Positions 27,484-39,165 of a stretch of 64,000 nucleotides of DNA are shown piece after piece. This DNA comes from Polytrichum commune (taxonomy: Eukaryota > Streptophyta > Polytrichopsida > Polytrichales > Polytrichaceae), in assembly GCA_950295325.1 (NCBI GenBank), contig OX485805.1:11840501-11904500 (forward strand), written 5' to 3'. Every line of letters begins with the position of its first letter. Position 1 is the stretch's first letter. The translations under genes were made by a program, and so were the position numbers. Below the pieces are notes generated by a model. It was given only the letters and a program-made list of their open reading frames with translations. It was not told the DNA's origin and made no database searches.

Positions 27484-30410
27484 TATATACCATTTGGGTA
27501 TCTATGATGAGGATTTCACACTTTTTGATATCAGTAAGGCATGGGTATTTGATGGGAATTCAATTTTCGTACCATCCAGGTCTATATACCATGAACCAAC
27601 TTTCGTACCTAGGTATAGTCACCCCAACTAACATGGTTCATAATGGTATTGACCCGAATCATAGCTCATGTATACCAAAGATTCTCTCACCTTGACATGA
27701 CCACAAAATATCAATATTTTACTAATATTACAATTTTGATACCCACAGATAGGTACTTTGATACCATCGCTGATGTTGATTATTGATACCATGGCATTCA
27801 CCTATATAACAATCCAACATTGGTTTCCACCACATGCCCAAGCTCGAGCCTTTGGGGTTTAACAACGGACTCTAAAAGCCACCCTTTGATGTTTCACGCT
27901 ATACTGCACTTGGAGAAACATTAGCGAAAATAATAATTCTATGAATTTGATTATAATGCAGTGTCGTCGGAAAAGTTAATTAGAGAAAGAGATACAAATT
28001 TGAAATTTGATTTATAGTGCAATAAAAAAACAACTATTTAATCATTTTGACAAAACTTAGAGATTGATGTGAAAGATGAATTTATCATAGTTCATAATTT
28101 GGTACTTTCTTTGTGATATATTCCGTTATTTTCCTCTCTTTTGGCAAGACTTTGTTTTCCTTTGACTTGTAAAAACATGCTTCAAATTTGTCAATTATGT
28201 TATGGCTGGAGTTTGACTCACAATGATTCAATGTAAATGGGAGAAGTTGTAGCTAGGTATTATTGTAGGTCAATCTATTAGAGAACTATCACGCTCCCCT
28301 TTTTCACAAAAATATGGCATCCAAGAATGCACAATAAACACTAATTTGTGAACTTCCAACTTTGTACATTACAAAAGCTTTGCAAGTTTACCACAAGATC
28401 GTAATTTCCTATGAGCTTGAACCACCTAACCATAGGAGAAGGACGAAAGATCCTCTCTCATTCCCCGAACTCCGTTCTAAGCCAAAAGCATTACTTTTAC
28501 TTTTTGTTTATCATATAGTAAAGTTTTTTATTCATAGCTCCATCTTTGGACCTGTTGTGAGTCTTCTATCTTCTGGTTCAAGCACAATCCCACTGGTAGG
28601 AACTGTCAAATTCCAACTTGATTCGTTCATCGATTCTTCTAGTTGGAATTGTCGAATTTTTTTAAGGCCACAAGGTTTTGCAAAATACACACAATGTCCT
28701 TTGAATCCACTCGTTTCCTCAAAGCATGTTACATAACATATATGGTGCTAAACTATCAATAGTTGGCCATGTGGTTTTTGGTTTAGTTTGAAGAACCTCG
28801 AAGAATGAGAAAGGTTTTGAAGTTACATTGTGCAATGCGTGAGACGTCACAACGCGCATCATTGAGTTGTAAACAATTTGGGTAGGCCAATAGACCCATT
28901 GTTACGATTTGAACATGGCAATTTTTATGTTCATTGTTTTTTATTGGAATGCTTTCATGTCTAATGTATATCATCAAATTTCATCGCACTAAGTTCAGGT
29001 TGTATATCCTACCCCATAACAAATTCTTATCTTGCTTTCACAATTTTCAAAAAATATGCTCATGCACATGAATGAAAAGCATGGAGCATCTTCAACTAGT
29101 GAGATAGTTATAGGAAAGGGGATTGCATACCACCTAATTTAAAACTATGTTGGTATGGTACCATCTTCTTCTTAAACCATTCATGTATCTATGTATGCGA
29201 TTTACTTCATAATCCCTTTTATTTGTAGGTGATTCATATCTCTATAAGAAATTGACCACCCCCCTCCCCTCAATGTGCTCGTGACACATGAACTTTAGAG
29301 AATGAGATAAAGGTGAATATAGGACATGGTCTAGATTAAGAATAGTTACCACATAAAATGTATATACTTTAGGTGCTATGCTAGATGACTAAATGTCCAT
29401 ACCTCATAACATCTAGAGAGTCCGATGATCCAAGAGATCATTGTAAAAGTGACATGTTTGCATGTCTAAGCTTATACCTTGAAGGGAGTGCTATGAGTGA
29501 CATGTTTGGAGGTCTAATTAGATTAATATATGTCATTGTTGGATCCATCACTTCTTCTTCTTTCTTTGGAACAAAGTTACGAATCAATTTCTGACAATCT
29601 ATGTACAATGGACAACGCAGTGATGGTGATGGTGAGGTCATCATCATGTTCTTCCCCACTATTCTTGACTGAAAAAATAAAAATAAAAATTCAAAGAAAA
29701 ATGGATGCATGCCAAAGACTTTTCCTCAAGCACATGTGTGACAAAACAAAGAAGATTCAAATGTGAGAAGGCAAGGGGATTACAAGTGCAAAATATGAAT
29801 ATGGTTGGGACATACGGGGGATATCACATGCATGGAGCCAAAGTGGCGACATGACATGGCATGGGAGGGGCATGAGAGGCTTATGAGCATGGACATGGAC
29901 ATATATGCATATGGCATGTACACACATGTAGAGTGGGGGGGGGGGCATATGAACATGGACATATAGTTTCATGGGTGTATAGGGTTGGGTTGATCCATTA
30001 TTTTAAGGGTGTATTTCCATGCAGGCCACTTGCTCACTAGATTTTAGTGTGAATAAGGACAAACCCACCCAAGTGTAGATGGAATCTAGTGGGGGTAGTG
30101 TTCATATGTGCCAATTAGTAACTCCCATCTTCTCATATACATGACCACTACTAACCTCCTTTTCCAGATTAAAACGTCCTCCACCTTCTAAAACTAGTCT
30201 TCAATCCTTTAGTAATTGATACTTGTAGGTTTAAGATTCTTTTGTTGATGCATGAAAGTCTAGTGGACCGCCTAAATTTGATTGCATGACAACTTGAGCT
30301 TAACTACATGTGAACACCTCCGACCCACTATTTTCTAGAATCTAGTGAGCGAGTGGCCTACATGGAAACTTGCCTTAGATCATATCTCGGGACAACACAA
30401 GTGAAACTAA
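27484..30410. other. AT-rich intergenic DNA, no feature recognised
   Basis: Only short ORFs without domain character occur. A poly-G run of ten or more bases lies near 29936-29945. I see no other structure that I can support. Confidence 0.4.
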
Positions 30411-30899
30411 GGGCCACTTCACACACGAGACTGAGAGCACATGACCATTACAATTCAAGCACTCTCATTGGTGGAAAAAGGCAAAGCTGGTCCAAGTTCA
30501 GTTCACACTACCCTTGAGGGACCAACAAAGTATGCGAAGGCAAGATGAATGTAAATTCTACATGGCATCAAATGGATCATGTGTTCATGGTCACGTAGAC
30601 TATTTTAGAAAACCACCTCTTGGAGGTAGGCCTAACACAAAACCGAGAGACCATGACACTCCGATCGCTCACAACCGTTGATTTATTCTATTCTACCATG
30701 TGTGAGAACCCACATGAATAGAAATTCATTGAAATAGCATTTGGTTGAGAGCATGGTCACATATGACTTCACACTGCACTTGAAGATCCGTGACCACACT
30801 ACATGATTTTGGAGGTGTCTTGGGATGGCCTTTGGACAATTTCTTTTGGGCTCTCACTACTTCATGGTCACGGCTCTTGGCTCTCATGTGAAGTGGCCC
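30411..30899. mobile_element. Tourist-like MITE (PIF/Harbinger type), copy 1
   Basis: The left end reads GGGCCACTTCACACACGAGA and the right end is the inverted GTGAAGTGGCCC. The target duplication is TAA on both sides (30408-30410 and 30900-30902). A three-base TAA/TTA duplication with ends starting GGG is typical of PIF/Harbinger MITEs. An internal remnant near 30605 (ACCTCTTGGAGGT) corresponds to the hairpin core of the copy at 40417-40994. The length of 489 bp is long for a Tourist MITE, and there is no coding capacity. Confidence 0.85.
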
Positions 30900-30902
30900 T
30901 AA

Positions 30903-31110
30903 AGCATTACAACGAAGGACATACATCGACTTCACAAGCTTTTGTTCTAAAAATAGCATTACAACAAAGAATAGGTACACATTGACTTCACAAGCCTTTG
31001 TTCTAAAAATAGAATTTCAACAAATAATAGGTACACATTGACTTCACAAGCCTTTGTTCTAAAAATAGCATTACAACCAAGGATACAGATTGACTTCAGA
31101 AGCTTTTGTG
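30903..31110. repeat. 56-bp tandem repeat, about 3.7 copies
   Basis: The block TTCACAAGC recurs at 30931, 30987 and 31043, a period of 56 bases. A diverged fourth copy, TTCAGAAGC, lies at 31095. Each unit contains a motif like TTTGTTCTAAAAATAG. The array starts immediately after the TAA duplication of the Tourist-like MITE. Confidence 0.85.
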
Positions 31111-32681
31111 CTCATCTGATGGTGTGAGGGACATTCTCAGTTACTAAACTTTCATACTGTTCTTCCTCTTTAGTATGACATGTTTGGGAAACACAAAAAA
31201 GTCACATTATCGAGGTGTCGTCTTCTCATTAATATGACAAATGGCGTAAAGTTGTTGTATTATTGAGGGAATATGAAAACATAAGGAATACGAGCTTAAA
31301 AATCTATACAATTAGTTCAAGCAATATAAAAAGTTCTCTAATAAGAAACTAAACAACAATGATGCATGACGTTTAGCATCATTGAGTTTTACTGTAGGTG
31401 GAGCAACATCATCCACACCTACTAACTCTATATCAACATTAATTAAGACAAAACGGAATTGGCGACTGCAAGAATGCAAGAGAGTGCACAAGATGTTGGT
31501 GATACTATATCACCATGAGAACAAGGCAACCTACTAGGCAGGAGGCCACTCTAACCCTAACCATGTTCATTCTACACTAGTAACCCTAATTCTCATTAAG
31601 TTCACAATGATAAGTGAAGCTCCCAAGTAGTTCCCAAGTGAAAATGGATGTATTCTAAATGTATATAATATGAATGAAAACAATTTTAATATTAACTACC
31701 TCTTAAATACGACAAAATGGAGATTCTAAATATCGCATTATCGAGTGTCGTAGTCGTATTAAAGAGGGAGTTTTGGACTAAAAAGTTTGGTCATGCAAAA
31801 ATGTGTCGTAATATTGGGGGTGTTGTATAAATGAGGTTAGACTGTAGTTAGGTAAAGGGATCCCAATATGTGTAAGGTTATCCAACTTCGAATTATAGGT
31901 CTTTCTCTAAAAGCACGAGTGGACAAGGGATTGATGACACCAATCATCACTTAACCCCTAACTGCCCGAGCGACCATATATGGTCGACCAAAAATTTCGG
32001 CTCGTTTGGGTGTGGGCAGTTAAATTCCTTTGACCGTGGAAATTTTTTTTACGGGCAGTATAGGGAGGTAACTTGTGAGTTGAGGCTTTTTTGACAGAAA
32101 AAAATAAATATTTGATTTTAGAGAGGGCCTCAAAGGCATATATGTCATACTAGTAGAAGCGGGCAGCATTGGAGAACCAATAAGAAAATCCCTATCTCCA
32201 AGCGGGCAAGGAGAAAAAATAAATGTGGGTGCAATGGGTGTGGCTCTTGACAGAGTGAAAGATAATGGGCCCTTCATTGTAGGCAGCGGTACGTAGTTTG
32301 GCGCGGTAAAACATGAAATCGTAACCAATGGAATCACTCCATGCTTGCAACCTCCCAAATACAAGAATAGTGCACTGTAGCCACTGTGGCGGAGGGTAAC
32401 GACCACCTCATCAATTCCAACCGCCTCTATTACTTTCACGCCGTGAAAGTAACAATTTGACGGTGGTCACAACGTCTTCAAATGAAAAAACCCACAAATT
32501 TTTTTGCCAATAGAACGTTGCAAAGTGGTCCACCTAACTAATCGGTAAGAATTTTCATAACATACACAGACATTGTGCAAGATAACGGGTAGTAATGTGT
32601 TGAATGCAAAAGACGTGTATATATGTTTGATGAATTCGAATTTGAATTCACAAATCTCTATTGCCATACAAATTTGTCACA

Positions 32682-35079
32682 ATGGACGAAACTCCTAATC
32701 CTCCTATGTCTCTTTGCTACTTGGGAGGACCAGTAGACATAATCCGAAATTGGGTGAAGTTGCAAGGTGCAAGTGCACAACAAGAGAGAATCATACTAGC
32801 TGCATTGGATTCTAACTATCTTACAAAGTTGCCCAAGCCAAGGAAGTGGCGAAATCTCGGCACTATCCCAAGGAATAGAGCGTTTAGATCTAGGTACTAT
32901 CAACAAGTAGCTCACATTTTGGGGTGGAAGGAGAGACATGTCCGAGGATTTTCGGATGCTGTGAGAGACACATTGAGAACAGTGGTCTGGCCAGATGGTG
33001 GAGAGGCACAAGGAGACATGGCAACAGATTGTCCTCACGGAGTTGGAGGAAAGAGGAGCTTTGACATTGATGTTGCAAGTGAGCGATCTGGGATGGCCAA
33101 AGGATGTGAGTGCAAGAAGGAAGCTGCCCAAGTTAGCAATCAAGAGGGGCACATCCAAGACAACAACAAAGCCAGGAGTCACTTACACAAAAGGTTGGTC
33201 GGAGGGAAGGAAGCGTGCGGGAGAGAGATTGAGGATTGCTGCAAAGAAGGCGAGCATAGCGATGGCGGAGAAGGCATCAACAACAACAAACGAGCAAGGA
33301 CACAAGTGGAAGGCCCTGGAAGCAATAGGGCTGCCACCAACACGAAAGGGAGAACGGGACGTGTGCTCCCAAAGTGGTTCCATACATGATAGATTCACAG
33401 AGCTTATGGTAGAAGACCATGGAGTAGCAGTGAGGGTACCAAAGTACGTTTTGAATGACTTACAGCAATCGCAAAAGGATGAACAAGATTTAGATTGGAT
33501 GTTAGGTGTTGTGCAAAGGAGCTACATTGATTTGCAGTCAAATGTTAGTATGTATGATGTTCTATTTGCTGATGGAACTAGCAAATGTATTCCAAGTGGC
33601 TTCACGGAGCACATTTTGAGGCATGAAAACAATTCAATACAACCCATGAAAAATGTTGAGGCAACTTGTAATATTTCGAGTGATGATGAGTCTGAAGATG
33701 AAGAGGGCATTAGAGATGGAGACGACTGTTGGCCATGTGAATCACCTGATGACATTCATGAGCAAGCAGCAGAATGGGCGGGCTGGGCAGAAAGGCTAGA
33801 AAATCACGATGATTTGCAGCAACAAAATGGAACTAACTTGCAGCACATCAAACCAGCAAGGATGGTTGGAAGCGGGAGAATACCTTCTGTCACAGAGAAT
33901 TCCGAAGCACCGAGGAAGAATACTGCAGTAGCCTCACTGCATAGAAAATCTGTGGGAGGCGGCAATGGCTATCAGAAGGCAGGGCAGAAAAAAAAAAAAC
34001 CAAAATTGAGGCAGATCGGAGACGTACCTGGTCGAACAATGAGGCTCAGGTCGGCGACGATGAATGCTACAGTGAAATCGGAATGTGCGAAGACATTCAC
34101 GAACGGCGACAATCAGCCAAAAAATCCAGCAATACCACATGGGTGCGGAGACGTACCTGTTGCGTCGGAATGTGATGTCGCCGCTGGGTTCACTGCGAGT
34201 TTGATGTCTCCGCTGGGATCTGCGGCGACAGATTGTGACCCACCCTGTCAGCAAGATAACCCAACAATTGAGGGAGAGTGCGGGGACGTACCTGCTGCCG
34301 CGGGATTCCTCGGATGTTCCTCGGACGTACCTGCTGCAGCTCCGGTGAAGACGCTCGGATTTGCGGCAACAGCCAAACGCCTTCACAGTCAGCCAAAAAA
34401 ACCAGTAAGAAGGGGTGGGTGCGGGGACGCACCTGCTGCTGTTGCTGCTGCTGCAATCCTCCACAATCCTCCGCAGGTGGCCACAGGTGCCTTCTTCACC
34501 GCGAACAATCCTCCGCAGTTTGCCACAGGGGCAAGCTGCAATCCTCCACAAAGGCCACAGGGTGAAGCAATCACAGCAAAAAAAATAAAAATCTGCAGAC
34601 AGAAGGTGAATCGACCTTGTGAAGAGGGGTGCGTTCACTTACAGCAGCAAGGGGGGATCGACGACGTCCTCGGCCTGACTCCCGTAGTTGCGCCTCCGCT
34701 GCAATCCGACGTTCCAATCCGACGCATCTGCAATCCACCAAGGAGGGGTGAGATCGGCCGGCCAAGGGGGAAGCGCCCGGCAGGAGCTAGCGCTGGAGCT
34801 TGCAAGAAACTGAAGTCAACAAGGCAGGCAGGCATCGGGGAGAGTGATGGAAGGGAGACTACTGGAGGGAAGACTACTGGAGGGAAGAGCGATGGCGCGT
34901 ACAGCAGGGAGAGGGCGGGGATTGTGCTGCTCGGCGAAGCCAGCAGAGCACCAGTGCAGACAGCAGGGCACCACCCAGCAAGACATGCTGGTAACATGTT
35001 TTTTTTGGTTTTTTTTGGAGCTATATTCATCTGTTTCTGTTTCTGGTGGAATATGAAGCACCATGTGAGAATGCAGTGA
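32682..35079 (+). CDS. Upstream ORF of the piggyBac element, AT-hook protein of unknown role
   Basis: I do not recognise the family. A first frame opens at ATG 32682 (Kozak-like ACAATGG) and stays open to 33389. A second frame opens at 32977 and runs to 35079, so the product needs a frame switch in the shared stretch 32977-33389 through an indel, a small intron or frameshifting. The second frame encodes a Lys/Arg-rich part, an acidic SDDESEDEE stretch (about 33680-33710), a KKKKPK run, five imperfect repeats around GDVPA (34021-34440) and an AT-hook-like GRPRGKRP near 34756-34779. The hydrophobic tail after 34990 is encoded by T-runs and looks like intron. A donor GTAACA at 34991 and an acceptor TTGGCAG ending at 35198 would join this ORF in phase to the transposase. 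Confidence 0.6.
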
Positions 35080-35161
35080 GCTTTGGGGCCAAGGTGTGCA
35101 TTTTTTTGTTATTTTCTCTTTTCTAAATAAATGACTTGTTCACAGCAGAGACTGAAACCAT

Positions 35162-36850
35162 ATGCTTATCAAAGTTTATGCTTTTGTGGTGTTGGCAGCA
35201 TGTGCAAAAAAGGGTGAATTGTTGGATAATGAAGTTGTGGGTAGACAGAAGATGGGGCGTATAAAATTACCAACCTTGAAAGAAATTTACTGTGATGCAT
35301 CGTGGCAAAAGACAGTCTCCACATTTGATCCGGCACCTGCTAAATTTAGGGGTCCGTCACCAGGCTTGCCAATCCCTTCTAATAAAATGCCCACGTTGTA
35401 TACCTTGTTCCATAAGTTCTGGACTCCTCACACATTACGTAAAATATGTGCGGAGACAAATAGGTATGCATCGGAGATAAACCCACGTTCTAAATGCACT
35501 CCCAAAAAGTTACGGGGTGGGGATATGTGGTTTGCCTTACACCCACCGGAGTTGAGGGCCTTTTTAGCAATTTCTTTATATATGGGGATAAAAATTGAGC
35601 CCAATGTAAGGTCTTATTGGAAAAAATCCTGTGATTTTTTGTGGTGCCCGGTTATATCCTCAATTATGACCCGGAATCGCTATGAACACATTATTCGTTG
35701 CTTACATGTGCATAATGACCATACCGCAACTACGGATCGGTCAAGCGGGGACTTTGACAAATTGGTAAAATTACGGTGGCTATTGGATGAGATTAGGGAT
35801 CGTTGTAAGGGCATGTGGAATTTAGGGGATAAGGTTACCGTAGACGAGATGATGGTACAATACAAGGGCAAGTATTGTCTCATCCGTCAATATATGCCTA
35901 AAAAGCCCACTAAGTGGGGAATCAAGGTATGGTGTCTTACGGACTCTACATCGAGGTACGTATGGACCTTCGACGTATATTGTGGGGCCAATAAGGGGGT
36001 TCCCGGAATCAAAGGGTCTAAGAAAGGGGAGGCTAAGCAAGGGGCAAATGTGGTACACGCATTATTGAAGGGGTTGGAGAATAGGGGCCACATAGTAGTT
36101 ATGGATAACTTTTTTTCTTCAGTGCCCTTGTTCATGGAACTTTTGGGGAAGGGCACCTATGCGACGGGCACGGTTAGGGCCGACCGTATTGGCCTTCCAA
36201 CCGCCCTCACTAAAAAATCACTTTATGCAAAGTCCCCTCAAGGACATTTAGAGTGGAGGATGCATGCATCCAAAAAACTTAGTGCTATTGTATGGGTGGA
36301 TAAAAAACCTGTCTTTGTGATGTCCACCGTGGCCCCACCAATCCATGGGGTAGGGGAAGAATGTCCGGTGGTCTCACGGCGAGTGGGTTCCGTGCGTAAG
36401 GATGTTGAGACCTCCCCTATGCATTACCAATACACAACCTATATGCGGGGGGTAGATGTGGCGGACCAACTAAGGGGAGAATATTCCTCTCAAGTTCGGA
36501 CTCATAAGTGGTGGCACAGGCTTTTTTTCTTTCTTTTGGACACTACCGTGGTAAACATGTGGAAACTACATTGTGCACAGTCTTTGACTCTAGGAAACCG
36601 ACCTTTGAGTCACAAATCTTTTCAATTACGCTTGGCCAAAGTTTTGGCCTCACACCACCTCCGGTCCCGCAAGTGCACTTCTCGGTACAATCGGCATGTT
36701 GGACTTCTTCATATGCCCATGTGGAGCCCACACCGCAAAGTTTGTTGTGAATGCCGCATACGGTGCCAAACTTATTGTCCTTGTTGCCTTGGGCATCATA
36801 TGCATATTGGAGAATGTTGGGCGGCGGTGCACCGGCCCATTTTCGATTGA
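35162..36850 (+). CDS. PiggyBac transposase (DDE_Tnp_1_7 type)
   Basis: This encodes an open 562-residue transposase, close to the roughly 600 residues usual for the family. PiggyBac transposases cut and paste DNA at TTAA sites. The three catalytic aspartates are visible in TVDEMM (D228), VMDNFFSS (D315) and YMRGVDVADQ (D432, with D435). The segment 526-553 is rich in cysteine and histidine (C528, C529, C531, C535, C539, C541, C542, H545, H548, C552) and fits the C-terminal zinc-binding domain that reads the transposon ends. The block GTYATGTVRADR typical of the family is present. No stop or frameshift breaks it. The first twelve codons may be intronic if the splice to the upstream ORF is real; the exon would then start at 35199. 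It lies inside the TTAA-bounded element. Confidence 0.93.
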   Translation: MLIKVYAFVVLAACAKKGELLDNEVVGRQKMGRIKLPTLKEIYCDASWQKTVSTFDPAPAKFRGPSPGLPIPSNKMPTLYTLFHKFWTPHTLRKICAETNRYASEINPRSKCTPKKLRGGDMWFALHPPELRAFLAISLYMGIKIEPNVRSYWKKSCDFLWCPVISSIMTRNRYEHIIRCLHVHNDHTATTDRSSGDFDKLVKLRWLLDEIRDRCKGMWNLGDKVTVDEMMVQYKGKYCLIRQYMPKKPTKWGIKVWCLTDSTSRYVWTFDVYCGANKGVPGIKGSKKGEAKQGANVVHALLKGLENRGHIVVMDNFFSSVPLFMELLGKGTYATGTVRADRIGLPTALTKKSLYAKSPQGHLEWRMHASKKLSAIVWVDKKPVFVMSTVAPPIHGVGEECPVVSRRVGSVRKDVETSPMHYQYTTYMRGVDVADQLRGEYSSQVRTHKWWHRLFFFLLDTTVVNMWKLHCAQSLTLGNRPLSHKSFQLRLAKVLASHHLRSRKCTSRYNRHVGLLHMPMWSPHRKVCCECRIRCQTYCPCCLGHHMHIGECWAAVHRPIFD

Positions 36851-37264
36851 AGGTAATGCTCATCAATAAGTTTTATTTTTTTTACATTTGTACCCTCAAT
36901 ATGCAAAAGGCAGCTAAAATGCCATTAGAAACAATGTTCATATGTAAAAGTTAGGCATGTTTGAAAATATATGTAAAAACCACGAGGTGAAAGTGATTTT
37001 AGTGACATTCTAGGGGGCTGTGATTCCTTTTTGTTGGATTGTACAACTGAGAACATGCACAAACATTGTAGCTACCGGTCAAAAAAAGTTGCACGCTAAA
37101 ATAGTTCATTATGTAGAAGTTATGACCTATTGACTAATGTTGATTATTGGGGCAGCACCTTGTATGGCGGGACCGGGAGCGGCGGGCTAAATTTTAGAAT
37201 AGATAAGTACTTCATTTAGTGGATAGGCTCAATTGAGGTGGCAAGTAGGTGGCAATTAGGTGAC

Positions 37265-37400
37265 GACTAGGTGGTAGGTTGCAGGAAGTACCTTGTTAGC
37301 GGGAAAAGGGAACCACCCATGATGTAGGCAATAGGAGGTAGGTTGGACAAGGTACCTTGTAGGCGGAGAGGGGTCCCACCCATGATGTTGGGAATGGGCG
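37265..37400. repeat. Two 65-bp units in the 3' region of the piggyBac element
   Basis: The units share GGTAGGTTG, TACCTTGT, AGCGG or GGCGG, and CCACCCATGATGT in the same order, with a spacing of about 65 bases. A weaker related block (ACCTTGTATGGCGGG) lies near 37159. Repeats near transposon ends can be transposase-binding sites, but these lie about 600 bases inside the right end, so that role is uncertain. Confidence 0.65.
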
Positions 37401-38018
37401 GTGGTAGTTCTTCACTATTTCCCAAATGTTTTTGCTAATTGGACCAATTTACTTATTTTTGACATCCACGGGGTTCCCGTATGTCATTTCTTTTGAGAAT
37501 TGTTGCACTGGAAAGAGTAAAAAAATCCTGTTCTTCTCACCGTCAAATATTACTAATCACGACCATTGATGTGAAGCAATTTTCCATATGAAATTGTCAA
37601 GTGTTAAAAAAAAACAAATGCGTTTCACCAATTGCAAGGAGGAGTGCGAATTAGATTTGGGTAGGTCTACATGCACACATAGGGTCATTGGATTCACATT
37701 TTTGTTCTCTTCAACATGATGGGGTTGTTCGTGTCAACTCTAACTACCAAAAATACTTATGACCAATTTTAGCCAACATTGTGAGGAGGGGCAGCATACT
37801 AAAAAAAGATTACACACATTTATCTACATTGAATTTCACAACTATTATGCAATCAAGGACTCAAAATTGGTGTACTTACTAATATACAAGTTCTAATCAC
37901 ATCTATACGGTTAGATTTTGGATCAAAGATCAATTCATGGCTTGGGGATTGTAGTAAAGACATGCACTATTTTATTAGAAAAAACGTCCATGGAGGGACT
38001 CGGGCATTTAGGGGTTAA

Positions 38019-38088
38019 GGGCCACTTCACACACGAGACTGAGAGCCCATGACCATTACACTTCAAGCACTCTCATTGGTGGAAGGGT
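38019..38088. repeat. Truncated left end of the Tourist-like MITE family
   Basis: This copies the first 70 bases of the element at 30411 almost exactly (GGGCCACTTCACACACGAGA, then CACTCTCATTGGTGGAA), then similarity stops. It begins right after the TTAA that borders the piggyBac element, so the TAA of the MITE lies inside the piggyBac target site. Confidence 0.85.
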
Positions 38089-39165
38089 TTTAGACCTTGG
38101 ACAACTGCCAAAATAGTTGTAGTTAATTAGAATTTTTTCAAGTACACTTTAGGGGACACCTGTAGTTAATTAGAAAAAATTAAGACCAAATTCGAGAACA
38201 ATTTTAGTTGACTAGAAAAATTTCAAGTATTATTATATATTTGAAGACGTGCGCTTCTTGATTTGCTTCAGTTGAAGGTGTTTAACATGCTTGAGTTATT
38301 GAGGATCATCGAGAAACGTCTTTATACGATCACTCACAATGTCGGGCTCCGGAACAACCTTCATGTACACCACGGACACAAATAACACACTAGTGACACT
38401 ACAACACTATAACAAAAACTTGTGAACAAGTTGCGCTCAACTTAAATTAACTAGATATAACTATAGTTAACTATATTTTTTGCAACTACAAACCGAATTT
38501 AGATCAACTATAGTTAACTACATTTTTTGACATGCCAAATTGCAGACAACTATAACTACGAAAGGCAACTAGTTAACTAACAGTGGAATTAGTTGGTTAG
38601 TTGTCCAAGGTTAGGGTATAATTGAAGTGACCATTGGCACACAATCATAGTCCAATATAGGCCCCAAATGAGAGCCCATTGGGATCTTCCAAGACACAAA
38701 GGGATTTGATGCGAACCCGAGGAGTTTATATAGCTACCTTCGTTGTTGTGACCTTCCTCCCCGTAATGGAAATTGTTGTTGAGGCCATCGGCTAAGGCCA
38801 CAAGAACGACACATGCCAACATGTAAACGTGGTCAAACCCCAAACCCCGCTATACCACATAATCAACCCCTATAAACAACCTCCCCTTCATGGCAATCTA
38901 TCAAATATTTATGGCCATGACATTAAGTCTAGCCCTCTCCTTGCCCCTCCCCCGAACATGGCCCATATATTGATAAGACGTCATATAGCGATAACATGAA
39001 ACGTGGTCCTCACAAGCATGTTCTACCAACAACAATAACAACCAGTCCCTTCACCTTGCATGTCGAGCAATCAACTTTCTTTTCTTCCATCCTTTCCTCC
39101 ACATAAATGAAAGGTGGTTGATCTTAGAGTTAAGTTAGGTTGTTGTTGCATGCTGTCACATCTAA
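38089..39165. other. AT-rich intergenic DNA with GTTAACTA-type motifs
   Basis: Variants of TAGTTAACTA and TAGTTAATTAGAA recur between 38110 and 38580, resembling sequence near 24225. It is probably a decayed dispersed repeat. No gene was recognised. Confidence 0.4.

Larger units (their letters stand above)
31955..38014 (+). mobile_element. Complete piggyBac transposon, 6,060 bp
   Basis: The element is bounded by TTAA at 31951-31954 and 38015-38018, the target used by piggyBac transposases. Its terminal inverted repeats are CCCCTAACTGCCCGAG (31955-31970) and the inverted CTCGGGCATTTAGGGG (37999-38014), 15 of 16 bases matching, and the ends begin CCC as in known piggyBac elements. Inside are an AT-hook ORF (32682-34990 or 35079) and an intact transposase (to 36850) on the same strand. 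Next to the left repeat is a perfect palindrome, GACCATATATGGTC, at 31973-31986. The 3' part carries about 65-bp internal repeats (37265-37400). Intact ends plus an open transposase suggest a young, possibly active element. Confidence 0.92.

Noticed and set aside
30903-31110. CRISPR-like array
   Set aside because: It is a head-to-tail 56-bp tandem repeat without distinct spacers, in a plant nuclear context.
34190-34638. Minus-strand ORFs with poly-Gln or Arg-rich translations
   Set aside because: They are antisense to the repeat part of the piggyBac upstream ORF and have no independent support.
34991-35079. Hydrophobic C-terminal tail of the piggyBac upstream ORF as a membrane segment
   Set aside because: It comes from T-runs that are better explained as intron, and a phase-matched splice removes it.
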